Positions 45,756-58,045 of a stretch of 64,000 nucleotides of DNA are shown here, one piece after another. Made by a program: the position numbers and the translations under genes. The notes under the pieces were generated by a model, which saw only the letters and a list, made by a program, of their open reading frames with translations, was not told the origin of the DNA and ran no database searches. How positions within the stretch are numbered: the first letter of the stretch is position 1; every line of letters starts with the position of its first letter. Origin of the DNA: Chlamydomonas reinhardtii (lineage: Eukaryota; Chlorophyta; Chlorophyceae; Chlamydomonadales; Chlamydomonadaceae); NCBI RefSeq assembly GCF_000002595.2, contig NC_057004.1:3823933-3887932 (forward strand), written 5' to 3'.

Positions 45756-46136
45756 ATGGTGCAACACCTCAGGCTCTCGCACGGCGACGTATTCCTAGGT
45801 AGCGGCGGCCCCTCGGGTCTGTCCTGGGACCACAACCTCAACGGACTCAACAATGCACTTGCCCGCGAGGGCGGTGAGCAGTATAAGACCACCGGGACTA
45901 TAAAGTTTAAGTTCCAGCCGGCGAAGCGCAGCGGCGAGCTGGCCGCGGTGCAAAACGCCAGCAACGCAGCGGTGCAGGCGTTCAATGCCGCTAACACTCC
46001 CGCGGTGAACGCCACGCTGGAGGCTGCCGCGCGGGCTGTCGCGGACATCCCCATGACCCCATCTAGGCGCAGGCGCAGCGCAGCTGTTTGGTTTCCGGGG
46101 GACTGGGCAGAGGGCAGGGGCAGGGGCAGCGTGTAG
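45756..46136 (+). CDS. Small hypothetical protein
   Basis: Intronless frame of 126 codons with a good start context (ATCAAAGATGGTG) and mostly GC-ending codons. The product has a Gly/Ser/Asn-rich first third (SHGDVFLGSGGPSGLSWDHN), a helical Ala/Asn-rich middle and a basic, Arg-rich end. No signal peptide, membrane span or known motif was recognised. The opposite strand is also open over much of this stretch, which weakens the case. Could be a real small gene or a chance frame in GC-rich DNA. Confidence 0.4.
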   Translation: MVQHLRLSHGDVFLGSGGPSGLSWDHNLNGLNNALAREGGEQYKTTGTIKFKFQPAKRSGELAAVQNASNAAVQAFNAANTPAVNATLEAAARAVADIPMTPSRRRRSAAVWFPGDWAEGRGRGSV

Positions 46137-46334
46137 CGTGCCAGCCATCTCCCCGGCTGCCGGCCAACGCTTCTTTCTGACGCTGCAATAATCGCTGGGC
46201 ACACAAACAGCCATGCGATCTTACGACACTGCCTGCCTCCCTCAGGTCTGAAACGACCAAACGTACGCAGCGTTTTCCTGCAACTGTGCAAGCTTGATTG
46301 ACCCAGAACGTTTTTATTGAATACTAAACGATAA

Positions 46335-49300
46335 ATGATGCTAGGATCAACCATCTTGCAGAGACGCGCGAGGCCGTTGGCAAACGGTGGCAGCAGAACC
46401 TCAGCGCGTGTTGCGCTCCTGCGGTGTAAGGCTACAGCAGTGGAGATTCAGCCATCAGCAAGGGCCACTGATGCAGGGCGCCCTTTGTTCTATCGCGCCA
46501 TTGTGTTCGGTGCGTATCACATGGCACGCTCGGCTGTTTGCAGCGCAGGCGACTATGCTGGGTCGCATTCTAGTGTATGCTGCTGTTACGTGTAGTATCA
46601 TCGACCGGGCGGACGACTTGCCCTGACCCTTTCCCCGCGTCTTCCTCGCCCACGTCGGCTGCCTCGCCCGTCACGCTCAGATATGGACGGCACCCTGACG
46701 GAGGCGCACATCGACTTCGCGGACATGCGCGCACGCACTGGTAAGTCACACTGTCACAGATCTATTAGCTGGAGCGCCAGGCTGCGGACGGCAGGGAGCG
46801 CTGCCACCACGTGCCGCCGCGCCTTCATGCCAACCCGCAAGGCCGGTGGTCCCCACATCCCGCAGGCATACCCATTGGCGACCTGTTTACGGTGATGGAG
46901 TCGTGGGAGGAGGACTCGCGCATCCTGGGCAGCATGAACACCAGTGAGTGTTGACAGCTCACCCATTGCATCGTATGTCGCCGGAATACCGTATGCTTGT
47001 GCCCATGACCTGCAATACTCGATGGCGGCGCTAACGGGGGCCTGACTTGTACGCCTAGCCCCATCTACTACCCAGTGCGTGCCAAATAGCGTGTCAACTG
47101 TAGCTGTGCTGCCGTGCTGCAGTCCTTGACATCGAGGCGGATGCCGCCAAAGCCGTAAGTGCCAAGCCGGGGCTCATGCAGCTGCTGCAGCTGCTCAAGG
47201 ACCGCCAGGTGAGCAACATGCGGCACTAATTACGGCGGTCTGGGGGTCGTGGCGCAGAGTTTTGGAGCATTCGTTGGGCTGCTTTGGCAGCTGTAGGGAT
47301 CTATTAGCCCCAGCAGGGGCCCAGGCTAAAGCCCCAAAGCCCATGCTACCAACCAAACCCAAACATTTCAGAGGTCTAAATCTGACTCTGAACCTGACCC
47401 TGACTCTGAACCTGATTCTGAACCTGACAAGGTGCCGGTGGCGTTGGTGACTCGCAACACGCCACACTCGGTGTCAGCATTCTTCAACCTGATTGGTCCG
47501 GAGTGGTCGGGTCTGTTCAGCCAAGTGCTCACGCGCGAATTCGACTTCGTCAAGCCTGACCGCCGCCTCCTTACGCACGTAGCCAAGGTAGGCAGGCAGC
47601 GTCGCCAACGACATTACCTGCAGGCTGTGGATGACGGCCACGGGGCAGTGCACGGCGGTGCTGATGCTATGTGGGGGGTGAAGCTTATCATGGACCAGCC
47701 GGCCAGGGGGGCCTGAGCACAGCCTACGTTTCGGGCTTCGTTGCATGGGAGTCAAGGACTCCCCTACTACATGGCCTTCCGGGAACCTGATCTGGGCGTG
47801 ATCGTTCTGAGGCGCCGATTGCGCGTGCGCGGTGGCCTCGCTGCCACCACTTTCACCACGCCGCTGTTGCAGACCTGGGGGCTGGACCCCGCTGACCTGC
47901 TCATGGTCGGGGACTCGTTCGAGGACGTGGAGTGCGGCAATGCCAGCGGCACGGCCACGTGCCTGGTCGCGGGTAGGTCATGCACTTGTCTGCGGACAGA
48001 CAGCCTGTCAGGTGCATGTGCTGCTTCAATTGCCTGCTTGGGTTTCCGCCTGCTTGTCCATTGCACGTTTACCGCATGCAGTACGCGAAGAGGAGCTTCC
48101 GAACCTGCCGCAGGTGGCGGTAACGAGAAGCCGGGCACAGTGGTGCTGCCGCCCCCCGGCGCCGTGGCCACCTTCACGGTGTCGGGTCTGTCGGAGCTTG
48201 CGGAGCGCCTGGCGACGGCCGGCGAGAAGGGCCCCCAGGCGGCCGGCGTGGCGCTGGGCTGGCCGGTGCGCCTGGCCGCGGGGGAAGCAATCGGCGCTGA
48301 GGGTGAGCGAACGGACCGTTCATTTTGAATGCGAATTTTAAATGCGAATGGGAATCCGAATGCGAATTCATGTACGCAGCTGTGCAACGTGTTTCTTACA
48401 CGTCGGCGTCAATCCCTCACCAGCCTACCGCTACAGTTTGCCGCGATTACTTAGCCACCACACTTCGCGTTGCCGTCATGCCCTGCAACCGCCAGGCGCG
48501 CCCGCGCCTGGTCTGGACTACCTGGACTGGTTGTCGGCCGCCGGCGCGCTGCGTTGTGCGCCCGTCTCGTTTCCGCGCATGGGCCGCGCCGCAGGCGGTC
48601 TGGCCACGTGCGAGGCGGCGGCGTGGGGCGACACCGTGCTGCACGTGTTCTGCGGCGCTGGCGCGCTCACCAAGCTGCTGGCCAGCCAGGGGCTGCAGGT
48701 GCGTGGCTGGCCGTGTTGCGAGGCCTGAGGTGGGGCTGAGAGGCCGCGGGGTGGTGGGCTGTGCCTGCTGTCCGCATGTGGGCTGGGGGCCTGGGCCTGG
48801 CGGCACCAGGCGGGCACATGTGCGGTAGCCTGTGTGGCAGTAGGCTGATGCAGGCGTGTGTCCGTGTGGCTGCAGGTGTGGGCGGTGGACAGTGGCGTGG
48901 AGGCACCGCGGAAACGCGGCCTGCGCGCCGCGCCCTTTGCCGGCGAGCCGCTGGGGCCGGGCTGCCTGACCGCCGCGCAGCAGTCGGCGCCGTCGGAGGG
49001 CTTCCAGGTCGTCATGCTGGACGGTGAGGTGGTCATTGGGGGGAAGTGAGAGGGGGATGCGCAACAACGTGACGCACCGTCCTCGTCCTCATTCACATGC
49101 ACGCTTCCACAGCTTCCTGAGGTTACCCTTGCCTTGCCCCTGGCGTCAACGACGTGCGGCAGGCTCCCACATGACCGACCTCCAACGCGCCAGCTGGTGG
49201 ACGCCCGCTGCGGTGACCTCGCTGCTGCCGGCGCTGGCGCCCGGCGGCCGCCTGTGTGTGCAGGTGCCGCTGCTGCCCGACGTCAACCCCGCCGCGGTGC

Positions 49301-49422
49301 TGAGCTCTCTGCGGGCCGCGGGGCTGGAGGTGCGGCACTGGCGCGTTGCGGCGCCGCAGCCGGGGTGCTCGGACGCCCTGGCGTGCAGCTCGCAGCTGGA
49401 GATCGTGGCGATGCGGGCGTGA
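46335..49422 (+). CDS. HAD-family phosphatase fused to a methyltransferase-like domain, organelle-targeted
   Basis: Ten exons join in phase to 484 residues: 46335-46509, 46681-46740, 46866-46943, 47123-47208, 47432-47587, 47873-47972, 48114-48302, 48496-48698, 48876-49023 and 49163-49422. The basic N-terminus (MMLGSTILQRRARPLANGGS...) looks like a plastid or mitochondrial transit peptide. The HAD half has all four motifs: FDMDGTLT (the motif Asp codon is split by intron 1), LVTRNT, the Lys in VKPDRRLLTHVAK, and MVGDSFEDVECGN. It resembles small plant HAD phosphatases of the GDGTLT...IDF type. The C-terminal half has a class-I methyltransferase-like motif (VLHVFCGAGALTKLL), a following acidic strand end (VWAVDSG) and ALAPGGRLCVQV. 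Substrates unknown. Intron 4 ends in an unusual purine-rich acceptor (CCTGACAAG). Confidence 0.78.
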
Positions 49423-50455
49423 GCTGTTGTGACGAGTGGGGCTGAGAAGAGATCCTAACCCGCGAGGGGCTGGTGGAAACTGTGAAGCTGTGCGGGTGTA
49501 ACGAGTGAGCGTGGATGTGTGGGAAATGAGCGCGCGTGGTGTGGGGGAAAACATCAGGGGTTGTTGTGTTGCGGTAGTGAGTACATTTGTTGGAGTTGGT
49601 GTGCGCCAGGCCGCGGCGCGGCACTGCGTATGTGTGGGAGGCTGGGATTGCAGGATTTCGTGTGTTCCGGGGGGCGCAGGACGGCAGGAGGAGCGTCCAT
49701 TTTGTGATCTGTCATTGAATAACGGGAGCAGGACCAGCGGATCAGCTGCGGCCGTGTGATTCCGCAATATGTGAGGCTCTATGGGCGGCTCCAGTATAAT
49801 ACTGTAGAACAGTGTGACACCAGACTCCTGGAACTCATAGTCCCGGGCGGCTGAGTGATGGCTGGGACTGCGCTTGCGTCCGGTCTCGGTTATGTCATCT
49901 CTTTGCTATGACTTGCGAATTACTGTTTACGAAGAGGTAATTGTGCCTTACCTCACGAGGCCCCGCTGCCAGGAGCCGTCCATAACATATGCCATGCCTC
50001 CCCTCACAGCTTGCAAGTACGAGTGTACGACTACTCCTTCGGTTTGCCCTCTCCTGCATTCAAGACTCTCTTACTACTTCACACTCTGTCTCTTGTGCCA
50101 CGCTTTCAGCGCGCCCTTACCACACGTACCAGCCAGTACGTCCGGACGCGTCCCTGACCTCTTGCGCCCTCAAAATCATCAAACAACAAAATTGCAAAAC
50201 ACCGTTCGTAATGTAAGTTACGACCGCCCATGAAGCTCATCCGACAACTGCGAACCCTGTGAACAAGATCGCCCAAACGCAACATTCAGACACTGCTTGT
50301 GAATTGCAACCTTCCTCTCTCAAGCCCTCTCCTGGGGATTTCCTTCCTAAAACACAGACAAGCACATTCGTACACTCACGCCCCAGCCGTTTAACTGCAT
50401 CTGTCCCGCCGCCGCACACCCCCCTTCCGCTCCTGCTCCTGTTGCTGCTCCTACT
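49423..50455. other. Convergent intergenic region
   Basis: About 1.0 kb between the ends of two convergent genes. No coding sequence or recognisable polyadenylation motif was identified; the sequence becomes more AT-rich around 49750-50300. Confidence 0.5.
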
Positions 50456-53252
50456 TCACGCCACAAGCTCCTGGCCCTCCGCGCCTGCGCGCGCCACCAG
50501 CACCTCCGCATTGCCTGACCGCGCTCGGCCCGGCCCCGGCTCCTGCTGGAGCTCGTCGACCAACGGCGCCAGCCAGGCGTCCAACACATCCTCGCTGCCG
50601 TACCACACCACACCTGCATCCATGCACATCAGCACTCACAGTTACCGTACTACCGTGCACGTTGCACTCGACGCAAGCGTGCCCAGGTGGGGCGCACACG
50701 AGACACATGCGTGCGCCCGGCACCACGCCGCATGCCGCCTATGCTTGCGGCCCATGCCATACACACATGGCACACACCCCGGCGCCGCCTGGGCCGTTTC
50801 CACGTCCCCAACCCGCCCGCGCCAGCCCCCAAGCCCATCTGCGAGGTCCGCACTCACCCGACTCCTCGTCGAAGGTGCCGATGCGGCTCATGGAGTGGTA
50901 CACGCCGTCTAGGATCACGTGCCGCGCGCCCGGCAGCAGCGCGCTGCCCAGCGGCACCACACAGTCGCCCTCGATGCCCTCGCCGTCGCCGCACACCTGT
51001 AAACATAGCCGGTCAGATTCCGGCACAGTGCTGAGCAGGTCAGCGGCGTTGCAACACGTATATACTGTGTCTGGCGTAAGTACAAACAGGTGTCACATCT
51101 GCACGCCACCGCACGCTCATGGCCGCTGCCTAGGAAGTGGCTGCGCAGGAGGAACCGGCGTACAACACGCCACGCGCCCACCGTCTCCTATCTCTTGCCT
51201 CTGTGTTGTAGTGCCATGACCCCCGTGCCGCGACCCCAGGACTGCCGTGACCCCAGTGCACCCACCTCTGTGTAGCTGTCGTAGGCGTACTCCTCGGGGA
51301 TACGCGGCCCCTTGCGTTGCCGCGGGAATTCCCGGTGGCCCCGCACCGTGCGCCCGCACACCGTCACGTAGCGCACGCCCGCCTCAGCAAAGCGGGCGCC
51401 CGGGTAGGACCGGTCCACCCAGCCCTGTGCGCCGCCTGCGTGTGTGAGGCAAAGCACGGTGTGGTGGTCGGGGTGTGGGGGCGGACTGTCAGGCATCAGC
51501 GGTGATTCAGTCTCGACTGCGGTGCATGGGTTATCTTGGGATGCGCTTCGCTAGACTAGAATGAGCCCGTTAACCCAGGCAGCTTTGCAGGCAGACGAGC
51601 AAATCACCGTCATGGCCCCCGCACCCTGATGCCCCGCCCTGACGCGTCTCCTCACCTGTCATGTCCCGCTTCTTCTCCGCAGGCGGCGGCCGCTGCGGCG
51701 TGCCCAGCGTCACCATCGCCCGCACGCGCGGGTTGGGCCGGCTACCTTGCGTGCCTGGCGGCGGCCGCGAGGTGGCGGCGGCGGCCGATGCGGAGTTGGA
51801 CGCTGCGGCGGAGGTGGCGGCGTCGTCACCGCCTGCGCCATCCTGGTGCTGGTAGCGCGGGTCCGCCAGGTAGGCGCGGCCCAGCCAGCCGCCCGCGGAG
51901 TGGCCCACCAGCACCACCTGCGACATGAACGTTCAAAAAAGGAGAGAAGGCGAGGCTCCCGGTCACAGAGGCCAAACGCCGCGGCACACGATGGCAGGTG
52001 TTCACCGAGGCATTTGCCGTGGCGGGCGGGGTGTGGCTTCTGCCATAAACTCCTTTGAAAACCCTGGCCAGCCCGCACCTGCGCCGCGCCCGTCTCCCGC
52101 AGCGCTTGCTCCACCGTGTCCGCCACACGCTCCAGGTACCTGTCCCAAGCAGGTGGGGGCAACACGCAATTATGGATCTGCCATGCGGACTTGCATGGAT
52201 TGCCGGTTCCTTGCCTGACCCTGCCCGCTTGTTCTCGCCCTTCCAGCCCCACGCACTCAGCCTAGCACACGCACTCCCACGCGCCCTGCACGCCACGCAC
52301 CAGGTGTAGCCCGGCTCCGTGGTGAGCTGCGACGACCAAAACTTGCGCGTGAAGATGGCGCGAGCCACCTTGAACCAATCTTTGCGCTCGACCGGCACAA
52401 CGAAAGGCCGCCAGCCGCGGACCTGCGCGGCGGGCGTCGGGGGCCATGGCGGTTGCGCGGTGGCGGCTGTGTGCGGTGCGCGGTCACTAGCGCGGCCGGG
52501 TCATCCGTACACCTGATGGTCCCGCTGGTCGCAAGCTTCCCGCGGCTGCAACCGACCACAGCATCACCGCCCCACAGGCACTCACCGCCAGGCGGGTGGC
52601 TATGGCCGCCTCCTCATTGCCGAAGGGCGCGGTGTAGTCAGTCGTGGCTGCGCAGGCGAGGGCATGTGCACACGATGCGCGGGAGCGGCCGGTGCTGATG
52701 CGGGTGTACGGTACCATCGGGCGCAAGTTACACAGTTGCATAACGGCGTTCGACATGGCAACCCGGGTATCAGCTTGAATCATGACCCCACGCCCTTGCC
52801 TCACCGTTCCCGAAGCCTGGCAGGATGACAACGGGCGGGGCATCGGCAGGTGCGTCCACACGCGGCACTGTGCTGGGTCGTGCCCAGCGGAGCTGGTTCT
52901 CCTTCCACAGGGGCTCTACGGAGCAGGGGAAGCAAGTGAGCTGCTACAAATTGCCCGCCAGCACGCGATGGGTGGCGCGGGTTGGGTGGCGCAGGCAGAT
53001 GGCGCGTTGGACCGTTCAAACGACAACGGCAAGTCGGCCTCAGCGCTTCTTAGTTGTACCTCGCGCAAACAGCATCTCACCAGGCAGGTTCTCAGCGCTT
53101 GTGTACACGGCTCTGGTAATGGCCATGCAGTGCTCCTCCATTCCCCGTATAGTCGTCAAGCTTGTGGGACAAGCGAGGACAGGCCGCAAAGCATTTGATG
53201 TGCGCCTTGCAGCAGTCGCGCTGCGCCCAGTGCGCAGTTTTAGGCTATGCAT
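50456..53252 (-). CDS. Alpha/beta-hydrolase (lipase-like, GHSAGG), organelle-targeted
   Basis: Nine exons join in phase to 418 residues: 53081-53252, 52805-52915, 52586-52647, 52301-52422, 52079-52139, 51656-51917, 51266-51435, 50858-50996 and 50456-50613. The N-terminus (MHSLKLRTGRSATAARRTS...) is basic and Ser/Ala-rich, like an organelle transit peptide. PPVVILPGFGN forms the oxyanion-hole strand; VVLVGHSAGGWLGRAYL is the nucleophile elbow (GXSXG). GDGEGIEGDCVVPL carries a likely catalytic acid, and LDGVYHSMSRIG the likely catalytic His. A Ser/Ala/Asp-rich insert follows the elbow. Family members include plastid lipases and PGAP1-like enzymes; the substrate cannot be assigned. MTLGTPQ after the insert is typical of lipase-like members. 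Confidence 0.78.
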
Positions 53253-54504
53253 GGTGTTAGGCGATTCCAGTGGTCGGAAACAAGCGTCGCGCTGGAAGCG
53301 CCGGAGTGAGTTTAAGATGCAACAACAGATAAATTGACTCAGTAGCTTTAGCCTGCAGACTTTAAGCTCGATATGGTGGGTGTCAATGTGACACGGTCAA
53401 CCCCCTGCCCATCCCCTTGTCCCCCCATGTGAGGCCATAGTACTGCACGAGAGCGCAAAGTTTCGAAAGCAGAAAGCCCGACAAATGAACGGTGTGACGG
53501 GAGTACTGTTGCAGTGTTCAAGTGCTCCCCTTCCACTGCTCCTCACGCACTTCTGCGGGATTCCCAGTCCCGCCCTGTGGCGACACCAAGCCCAAGCTAC
53601 CCTAGACTGCCCCAGCCCCATTCAACTGGTAGCTACGGATGCGCCATCCCGTATTAGTATGACGAAGGCCACGACCTGGGCGAAGCTCTGAGCTCTGCGA
53701 TTCCTGACTCTCCAGCGCTCGCAGGTGACCTACCCACACCCAATCAACTCGGTCTCACCTGGTCTCACCCGCGGCGAAGCCTCCGTCCAAATATGCACTC
53801 ACTGGTTGGCTTGCCCAGTTGCCCTTCCCCCGAAGGGGAGGGGTGGGAGCCTTTGCGGTCGCATCATCCAAGTATGCACTCACTCTCTGGATTTCTCAAT
53901 ATCGTCCAGTCCAACACTCCGGTGACTATGTGCAGCTGGACCGTGACCGCATCACCGCATGTACCATCACCGCTGGCTGAATCACCAACCCTGTCCATGT
54001 CGACCTGAGGACCTTTCACGACCCGAGCCCGCCGAGTCAGCCTGAGTAGCCAGCACACACTACTGCGACCTCCACAACAAACGAGTCCCATCCGTACGGC
54101 CTGCGCCATCACTGCCTTGCGGCAGCCGAGTTGTGCATGAGTGTCCTATCGTCACCCGTTGGCGCGTTATGTATGTATTTGTGCAAGACCATCTCTTCAT
54201 CATGTAGCTGGTGAAGGCCACTGCATTATGTATATGAAATAAGCTTCCCGACTAATGATTTCCGACTTTCGATACACACACGCCGCGTCGGCACGCAACA
54301 AAGTGTCCCCTTGTGTCTCCCTGGGAACCCACATACGGTAACCAGGCAACCTACATGAATATGATACGACTAATAATCAGCACAATGTGTGGCACGTTTC
54401 AGCGCCTGAAAAGAATGCCTGATGCTCCAAAATCACAGGACCTGAATCACCACGTGTTTGTTTGTTGAGCTGCACGGGCCGCCCAATGCGGCGGTGCCCG
54501 CTGT
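53253..54504. other. Intergenic: hydrolase promoter and M11 protease 3' UTR
   Basis: 1.25 kb; both neighbours are on the minus strand. No coding sequence was recognised. A relatively AT-rich stretch lies at about 54160-54420. Confidence 0.5.
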
Positions 54505-57500
54505 CTACTGCTGTCCAGCCCGCCGCAGCATGCGGCGACCCTTGTTCTTGTTGTTACCGCCGCCGGTAACCTGCATGAGGTGGCATGAAGTAACAAGCAA
54601 GTAACGGACTTGAGTCATGGGAGTCAGCTTTGGTAAGCACTGACCGATGAATGTTGCCGCCGCATAATCAACACGCCCCCCGACTCAAACGCCGACAACA
54701 TGGGGACCCGAACCCAGCTTTTTGGGGGCACAAACCTTGGGAGGGGACGGGGGCGGCGGAGGCGGTGGAGAAGGAGGCGAGGGGGACGGGGGCTTCGGAG
54801 GAGGAGGCGAGGGAGACGGAGGGCTAGGCGAGGGAGGCGAGGGGGACGGGGGCTTCGGAGGAGGCGGCGAGGGAGACGGAGGGCTAGGGGAGGGTGGCGA
54901 AGGGGACGGGGGCAGAGACGGCGAGGGCGGGGGCGACGCCGTTGCCTGCAGCACGGCCGCACTGGCCGGGCACTCGGCACGCGAGAGGCTGTACCGGCAG
55001 ATGTACATCCGCATGATGTCGGTGCCGACCCAGGAGCCGCCGTACACGACCAAATTGTAGTCGGGCAGGTCCTATGGGGGAACACGTACGGTGCGTGCGG
55101 GCGCGTGGGTTAGTGTGAGCCATGGTGAGCACAAGGCTGCCCTGCTACATAAACAAGCACTACTCGCTCAGCCGCTGCCATTGATCGTGGCAACCGCTGC
55201 CAGCTGGTTTGCCTAAAATCGCCCATCCATTAGCACGCAGTGACGCACCGTGGTTACATTGACTTGGGTGGTGTTCAGCACTGTGATCTTGCGGTCCTTG
55301 TACTGGTAGGTGTAGTTGCCGTTCCACCGTTGATTGTCCTGTGGTTATGCGAGGTGGTGGGCGGATGTGGACATGTGAACGTCAGTGCCTGACAAGGGCC
55401 GGGGCAAGGATTGAGCGGCAGTGCAGCACTGGCACGGCACTGGCACTGCCAACGCACTGGCACGCTTCTGTACAAGCAGTAGCGCGGCTAGCCAATTGGA
55501 ATGGTGTGCGGCTGAGGTTGGTTTGCAAGTAGCGGCACTTACCAGCGACGCGTTGAGGTAATGCACGTTGATACGGTTGGCGTAGCCGTTGCCGAGGGCG
55601 CTGTCGCCGATCTTGTTCGCGCGTACGGCACTGTGGTTAGGAAGACGGGGCAAATGGGTACGTTCGAGTCAGATATTTGAGACTGCGACGAGGTCTGCCA
55701 CCAGCAGCTGGATTGCGCAGACGCGCTTGAACGAATCCCTATGCGTGCTCTTGAAGCCAAACTCACATGTACACGTTGTACAAGTAGTTGGGGATCCAGT
55801 CAGGCACAACCTGTATGCACGTACATGCCAAGCGGAAGCAGCAAGAACGTGTCAGTGCGCTATTGAGTTTGCAGGATGTGTCATCATCGGCCTCGGAACC
55901 GTTTGCTTTGCACACACGCGTGCTGCACGGCCGCCGGTCCACCCATGCTGCCCGCCGCACTCACCCGAAGGAAGTTGCCAGTGCCGGTGAGGTAGGTGGC
56001 GGGCAGGTTAAACGTGACGGCCTGGCCCACAGGCAGCAGCGAGGCGTTGAGCGCGGAGCCGCCGGTCACGGGCGTGGCCCACTTCATGTAGCTCAGCTCG
56101 GGCGCGTTGGGGCAGGAGTTGCCGCGGCCCATGGAGGTGCTGTGCGTGGGAAGAGGGCACGATGCAGCAGGTGGTGGCGGTGCAGGTGAGCTACGTGAGA
56201 GCCGGCAGCAAGCAGGTGGGGGTGCGGATGGGCGGGGCGAAATGCGTGCTGGTCCTGATCGCAAATTGATCTTGGTTGGTCACAGGAGCATGCCGAACAT
56301 GAGCTGTACGGCCTAGCCGACCCACATCATGGCGGGCCGCCACGCACCCACCTATAGTCATTGTACTCGGCGGTGCCCAGCCACGAGTGCCACAGGCCTG
56401 CGTGTCACGGAACGGCGGTGGCACCACGGAAGCAAGACATATAGTTAGCAACCCGGGCATTGAAAAAGTGGCGCGCATCGCCTCGGTATTGGTAACGGGA
56501 CTCCCTTGTCAACGTAGGTGACAAAACCCTTGTTAGAGCGTCCCCCCCCCAGCCCTGCCAGGCCAACCCGCTACGTTGCCGCGGAACTGCTGGCAAACGG
56601 TACGCACGCACCGTAGTTGTGGATGCCCTCTTGCATGGCGGTGGCCCAGCGGCTTACGCCGTACGAGGAGGTCTGAGTTTCCAGCAGTTGATATTGGCAC
56701 AGGGCAAGCAGGGGTGTCAGGACATGCCGAGGTGGTGTCTCTGGCCCGTCACGTCCACAGTTGTCCGCCCGTCCATACACAACACAACCCTGCCTAGGTA
56801 GGGTACCCAGCACGGGTGCCCAGCCACGGCCCATCCAGTTTCCCAGCCACGAGCTCCATCCTCATCCTTCTTTACCTGCAGCCACGTCTGCTTGCCGGGC
56901 AGCAGCGCCAGGCCGGACCAGCCGCAGATGCTCTCGAAACCAGGCGGCAGGATGTAGGTGTAGTGCGTGAAGGAGGAAAAGGCGGTGGTGCCCAGAATGG
57001 CCTTGGCGGCCGCGTCCGCGCCGTTAGAGATCCCAGAGTAAGAGCAGTTGACGAGGATCGCCGCGGTGCAGTTGGGCTGTACGGTAACAACGGTGAATGC
57101 TGTGGCGTTCATGGTCAGGCCGCCGTACGAGCACTGCTCGAACTTGAGCGCGTGGCCGCCCGTGCCATCGCCCGCGGCGCCCAGGTACAGCGTGCGCAGG
57201 CTGCTCTCGTTGTGGCTGGCGGAGTAGTTGCAGGAGGCGTAGTCCTAGGGGAACACAGGGTGCGAGCGAGGGACAGGCGGGCGGGGCCAAGGAAGGGGTG
57301 GGCGGTGGTCACAGGCAGGTGGGTGCAGTGGTGTGCGGTGGGGGTCACTCCTCCTAGGCTGAGATGCAACCCAGGTTAGCATTCCCAGTTTTCCACCCGG
57401 CTCATCTTTCTCGCGTTATTGCTCACAATGTTGATGATGAGGTTGCGCTGCACCACCTTGCTGGTGGCGGCGCCGGGCGTGGCGCCGCCCGCCAGTAGCG

Positions 57501-58045
57501 TCGTGTCAGACGACGACACGTAGGTGCACGAGCCGGTCGAGTCGGTGGGGCAACTCAGTCCCACCACGGCGCCGGCGGTGATGTCATTGCCGTTCTTGTC
57601 CTTCTTCGGGGGGCGCACGCCGCGGGCAAAGGGCTGGATGGTGCCATCGCTCTCGCTGACAATCGCCCACTGCTCACCACCGTCGTCGTCCAGGGTCACT
57701 TGCGCTAAGGTACCGCGAAGCGTCTTGCGCAAAATTCCAGGTGCGTCGGCAGCGGGTGAAGCCTGCTGCGCGGCAGCGACTGCGGGGCGCAGTGATAGCA
57801 AGAAGGGCGCACGGGAATGTCAGACATGTTGGAGCCCCTCGCTTGCGAGTGCGTCGACCCGACACGACCCCAAGATGGAGTGAAACGAATCCAAGAGTTG
57901 CCACTATCGTTTCATACGCGCTTACTGCCAATCCTCTGCCGTCTAAGTAAGGCGTGGCCGCCGAGCATGTTGGGGGTTACGGAGGGATCCCCTGCTTACC
58001 ACCGCTCCCAACCAGCAGCACCACCGCGAGGAGTACCAGCCTCAT
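54505..58045 (-). CDS. Gametolysin-type (M11) matrix metalloproteinase with QEXXH site and Ser-Pro tail
   Basis: Eleven exons join in phase to 554 residues: 58000-58045, 57427-57779, 56876-57244, 56612-56672, 56352-56397, 55965-56139, 55767-55810, 55543-55630, 55258-55338, 54736-55071 and 54505-54570. Signal peptide MRLVLLAVVLLVGSG, then a prodomain (ending before DYASCNYSASHNESS). The catalytic domain has CGWSGLALLPGKQTW and the metal site QEGIHNYGLWH, matching QEXXHXXGXXH, completed across the exon 4/5 junction. A Met-turn-like NDYSTSMG follows. The C-terminus has (SP)n/PPPP blocks, likely hydroxyproline-rich and glycosylated, and ends NNKNKGRRMLRRAGQQ. M11 enzymes digest or remodel volvocine cell walls; the QEXXH subclass (Volvox VMPs) is known for copper preference. 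Expected extracellular. A stop-codon reading straight through exon 10 gives a shorter end; the spliced end fits better. Confidence 0.87.
54745..54915 (-). repeat. Ser-Pro coding minisatellite
   Basis: Two near-identical copies of a ~60-bp unit (about 54777-54836 and 54837-54896 on the plus strand) plus shorter variants, encoding SPSPPSPSPPPPKPP-type repeats in the M11 protease tail. Confidence 0.8.

Noticed and set aside
45131-46354. Minus-strand open frame of 407 codons
   Set aside because: Long only because GC-rich DNA lacks stops. The product is Ser/Thr/Pro/Arg/Cys-rich with no family pattern, and it overlaps a better-supported plus-strand frame.
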